Shown: positions 19,936 to 20,766 of the stretch, piece by piece
Position numbering within the stretch: position 1 is the stretch's first letter
Layout: each line of letters starts with the position of its first letter
Assembly (NCBI GenBank): GCA_943354525.1
Contig: CALRCI010000006.1
Span: forward strand, 1 to 20,766
DNA length: 20,766 nt
Reading direction: 5' to 3'
Source of the DNA: Candidatus Nomurabacteria bacterium
GTDB taxonomy: Bacteria > Patescibacteriota > Minisyncoccia > Phycocordibacterales > UBA9973
Translations under genes and position numbers: made by a program
The notes under the pieces: generated by a model
Seen by the model: the letters and a program-made list of their open reading frames with translations, nothing else
What the model was told of the DNA's origin: nothing
The model's database searches: none

Positions 19936-20766
19936 TTATTTCTTGATCTCTAGACCAAGCTCCTTCAATTGCTTACTGGAAATTTCCGACGGCGAACCCA
20001 TCATGAGGTCCTTGCCTTCGCCGGTTTTTGGGAATGCGATAACTTCACGGATGTTCGGTTCATTTTGCAGAATCATGACGATGCGGTCAATGCCTGGTGC
20101 GAATCCTCCGTGCGGCGGCGCACCATAGGTAAACGCTTCGAGCATATGGCCGAATTTGAGCTGCTGCTGTTCCTCTGAAATCTTGAGCAAATTGAAAACC
20201 TGTTTCTGCATATCCCGTTCATGTATGCGTATCGAACCGGAAGAAAGTTCATAGCCATTGAGCACGAGGTCGTAAGCGTTCGCACGAATCGATAACAGAT
20301 CCTCGCCCTTCATGAATTTCTCCTTGTCTTCGTCTTTGATCGAACAGAACGGATGATGCACCGCTTGGAGTTCTCCGTCGTCAGTCTTCTCAAACATCGG
20401 GAAATCCACGATCCAACAAAATGCGAGTTCATTCGGATCATTTTTATCAGTGCGCAAATCTGGTTTGTCGGAACCGTATTTCTCCATACTCTCGGCATAC
20501 GTCATACGTGGAAACGGCATCTGTGAAATTTTCTTCTCAGGATAGAGCTTTTGTACGAGCTTGATAAACATCGCTTCGGTGTATTCGAGCACTTCTTCTT
20601 GCGTTACGAATGACATTTCGTAGTCGAGCTGGGTGAATTCCGGTTGGCGATCACCACGCGTATCTTCGTCGCGCATGCAGCGCGCGATCTGGAAATATTT
20701 CTCAAATCCGGCAACCATAGAGAGCTGTTTGAATTGCTGCGGCGATTGCGGCAGTGCATAGAATTT
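19936..20766 (-). CDS. aspS: Aspartyl-tRNA synthetase, C-terminal part (5' end outside window)
   Basis: The frame is open to the window edge and starts in [17 protein letters not shown], a bacterial AspRS block, so the gene continues upstream; an ATG at 20718 is internal. About 276 residues are visible. Class II motif 2 is [20 protein letters not shown] and motif 3 is [14 protein letters not shown]. The bacterial-type GAD insertion, about 130 residues in E. coli, should lie between GSDKPDLR and the WVIDFPMFE block. Here GSDKPDLR is followed within a dozen or so residues by [10 protein letters not shown], so the insertion is absent. The rest of the catalytic domain is intact, ending in [20 protein letters not shown]. 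It is first of a two-gene unit with the DedA gene. Confidence 0.96.
   Translation of the reverse strand, partial: KFYALPQSPQQFKQLSMVAGFEKYFQIARCMRDEDTRGDRQPEFTQLDYEMSFVTQEEVLEYTEAMFIKLVQKLYPEKKISQMPFPRMTYAESMEKYGSDKPDLRTDKNDPNELAFCWIVDFPMFEKTDDGELQAVHHPFCSIKDEDKEKFMKGEDLLSIRANAYDLVLNGYELSSGSIRIHERDMQKQVFNLLKISEEQQQLKFGHMLEAFTYGAPPHGGFAPGIDRIVMILQNEPNIREVIAFPKTGEGKDLMMGSPSEISSKQLKELGLEIKK

Noticed and set aside
1..20766. CRISPR arrays, transposases, integrases, rRNA and tRNA genes
   Set aside because: No regularly spaced repeats, mobile-element proteins or recognisable structural RNA genes were found on either strand by eye.

Overview
The window looks like a chromosomal segment of a small-genome bacterium of the Candidate Phyla Radiation (Patescibacteria), most likely on the Parcubacteria side. 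The signs are a compact dcw-type wall cluster lacking several usual members, a MurE with a cut-down N-terminal domain, a Cys-rich protein of a type I recall mainly from these genomes, an AspRS without its usual insertion domain, and almost no Shine-Dalgarno sequences. The lineage is inferred from protein character, not from a marker tree.

Layout. (1) 1-3133, plus strand: tail of an unknown gene, a membrane-anchored DUF4015-type putative glycoside hydrolase, an S41 C-terminal processing protease with its own promoter, and rplI, closed by a very long inverted repeat. (2) 3147-3464: a bidirectional terminator and rpmA on the minus strand. (3) 3577-5185: an anchored coiled-coil protein of unknown function, a DoxX-like membrane protein on the minus strand, and a divergent SOS unit in which a Gram-positive-type SOS box precedes a small basic helical protein and LexA. 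(4) 5190-7609: a three-gene unit with a small uncharacterised protein, a retropepsin-like aspartic protease and a 566-residue protein with duplicated zinc-binding ends. (5) 17171 down to 7751, minus strand: one tightly packed ten-gene run, scpA-scpB-D,D-carboxypeptidase-murE-mraY-pepE-HAD-ftsW-murG-gltX, with a promoter at one end and a terminator at the other. It joins chromosome segregation, peptidoglycan precursor synthesis, septal wall polymerisation and tRNA charging. (6) 17246-19262, plus strand: a two-gene unit (HAD-like protein and ATP-grasp-like protein) behind a leader that can fold into either a strong terminator or a competing helix. (7) 19261-20766, minus strand: aspS (5' end outside the window) followed by a DedA-family gene.

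The most interesting parts are the attenuator-like leader and the uncharacterised HAD/ATP-grasp pair with its hairpin-filled spacer; the self-controlled LexA unit with an unknown small SOS protein; promoters placed so that mRNAs would start at or next to the ATG; and an AT-rich pepE-HAD pair sitting where murD usually lies between mraY and ftsW.
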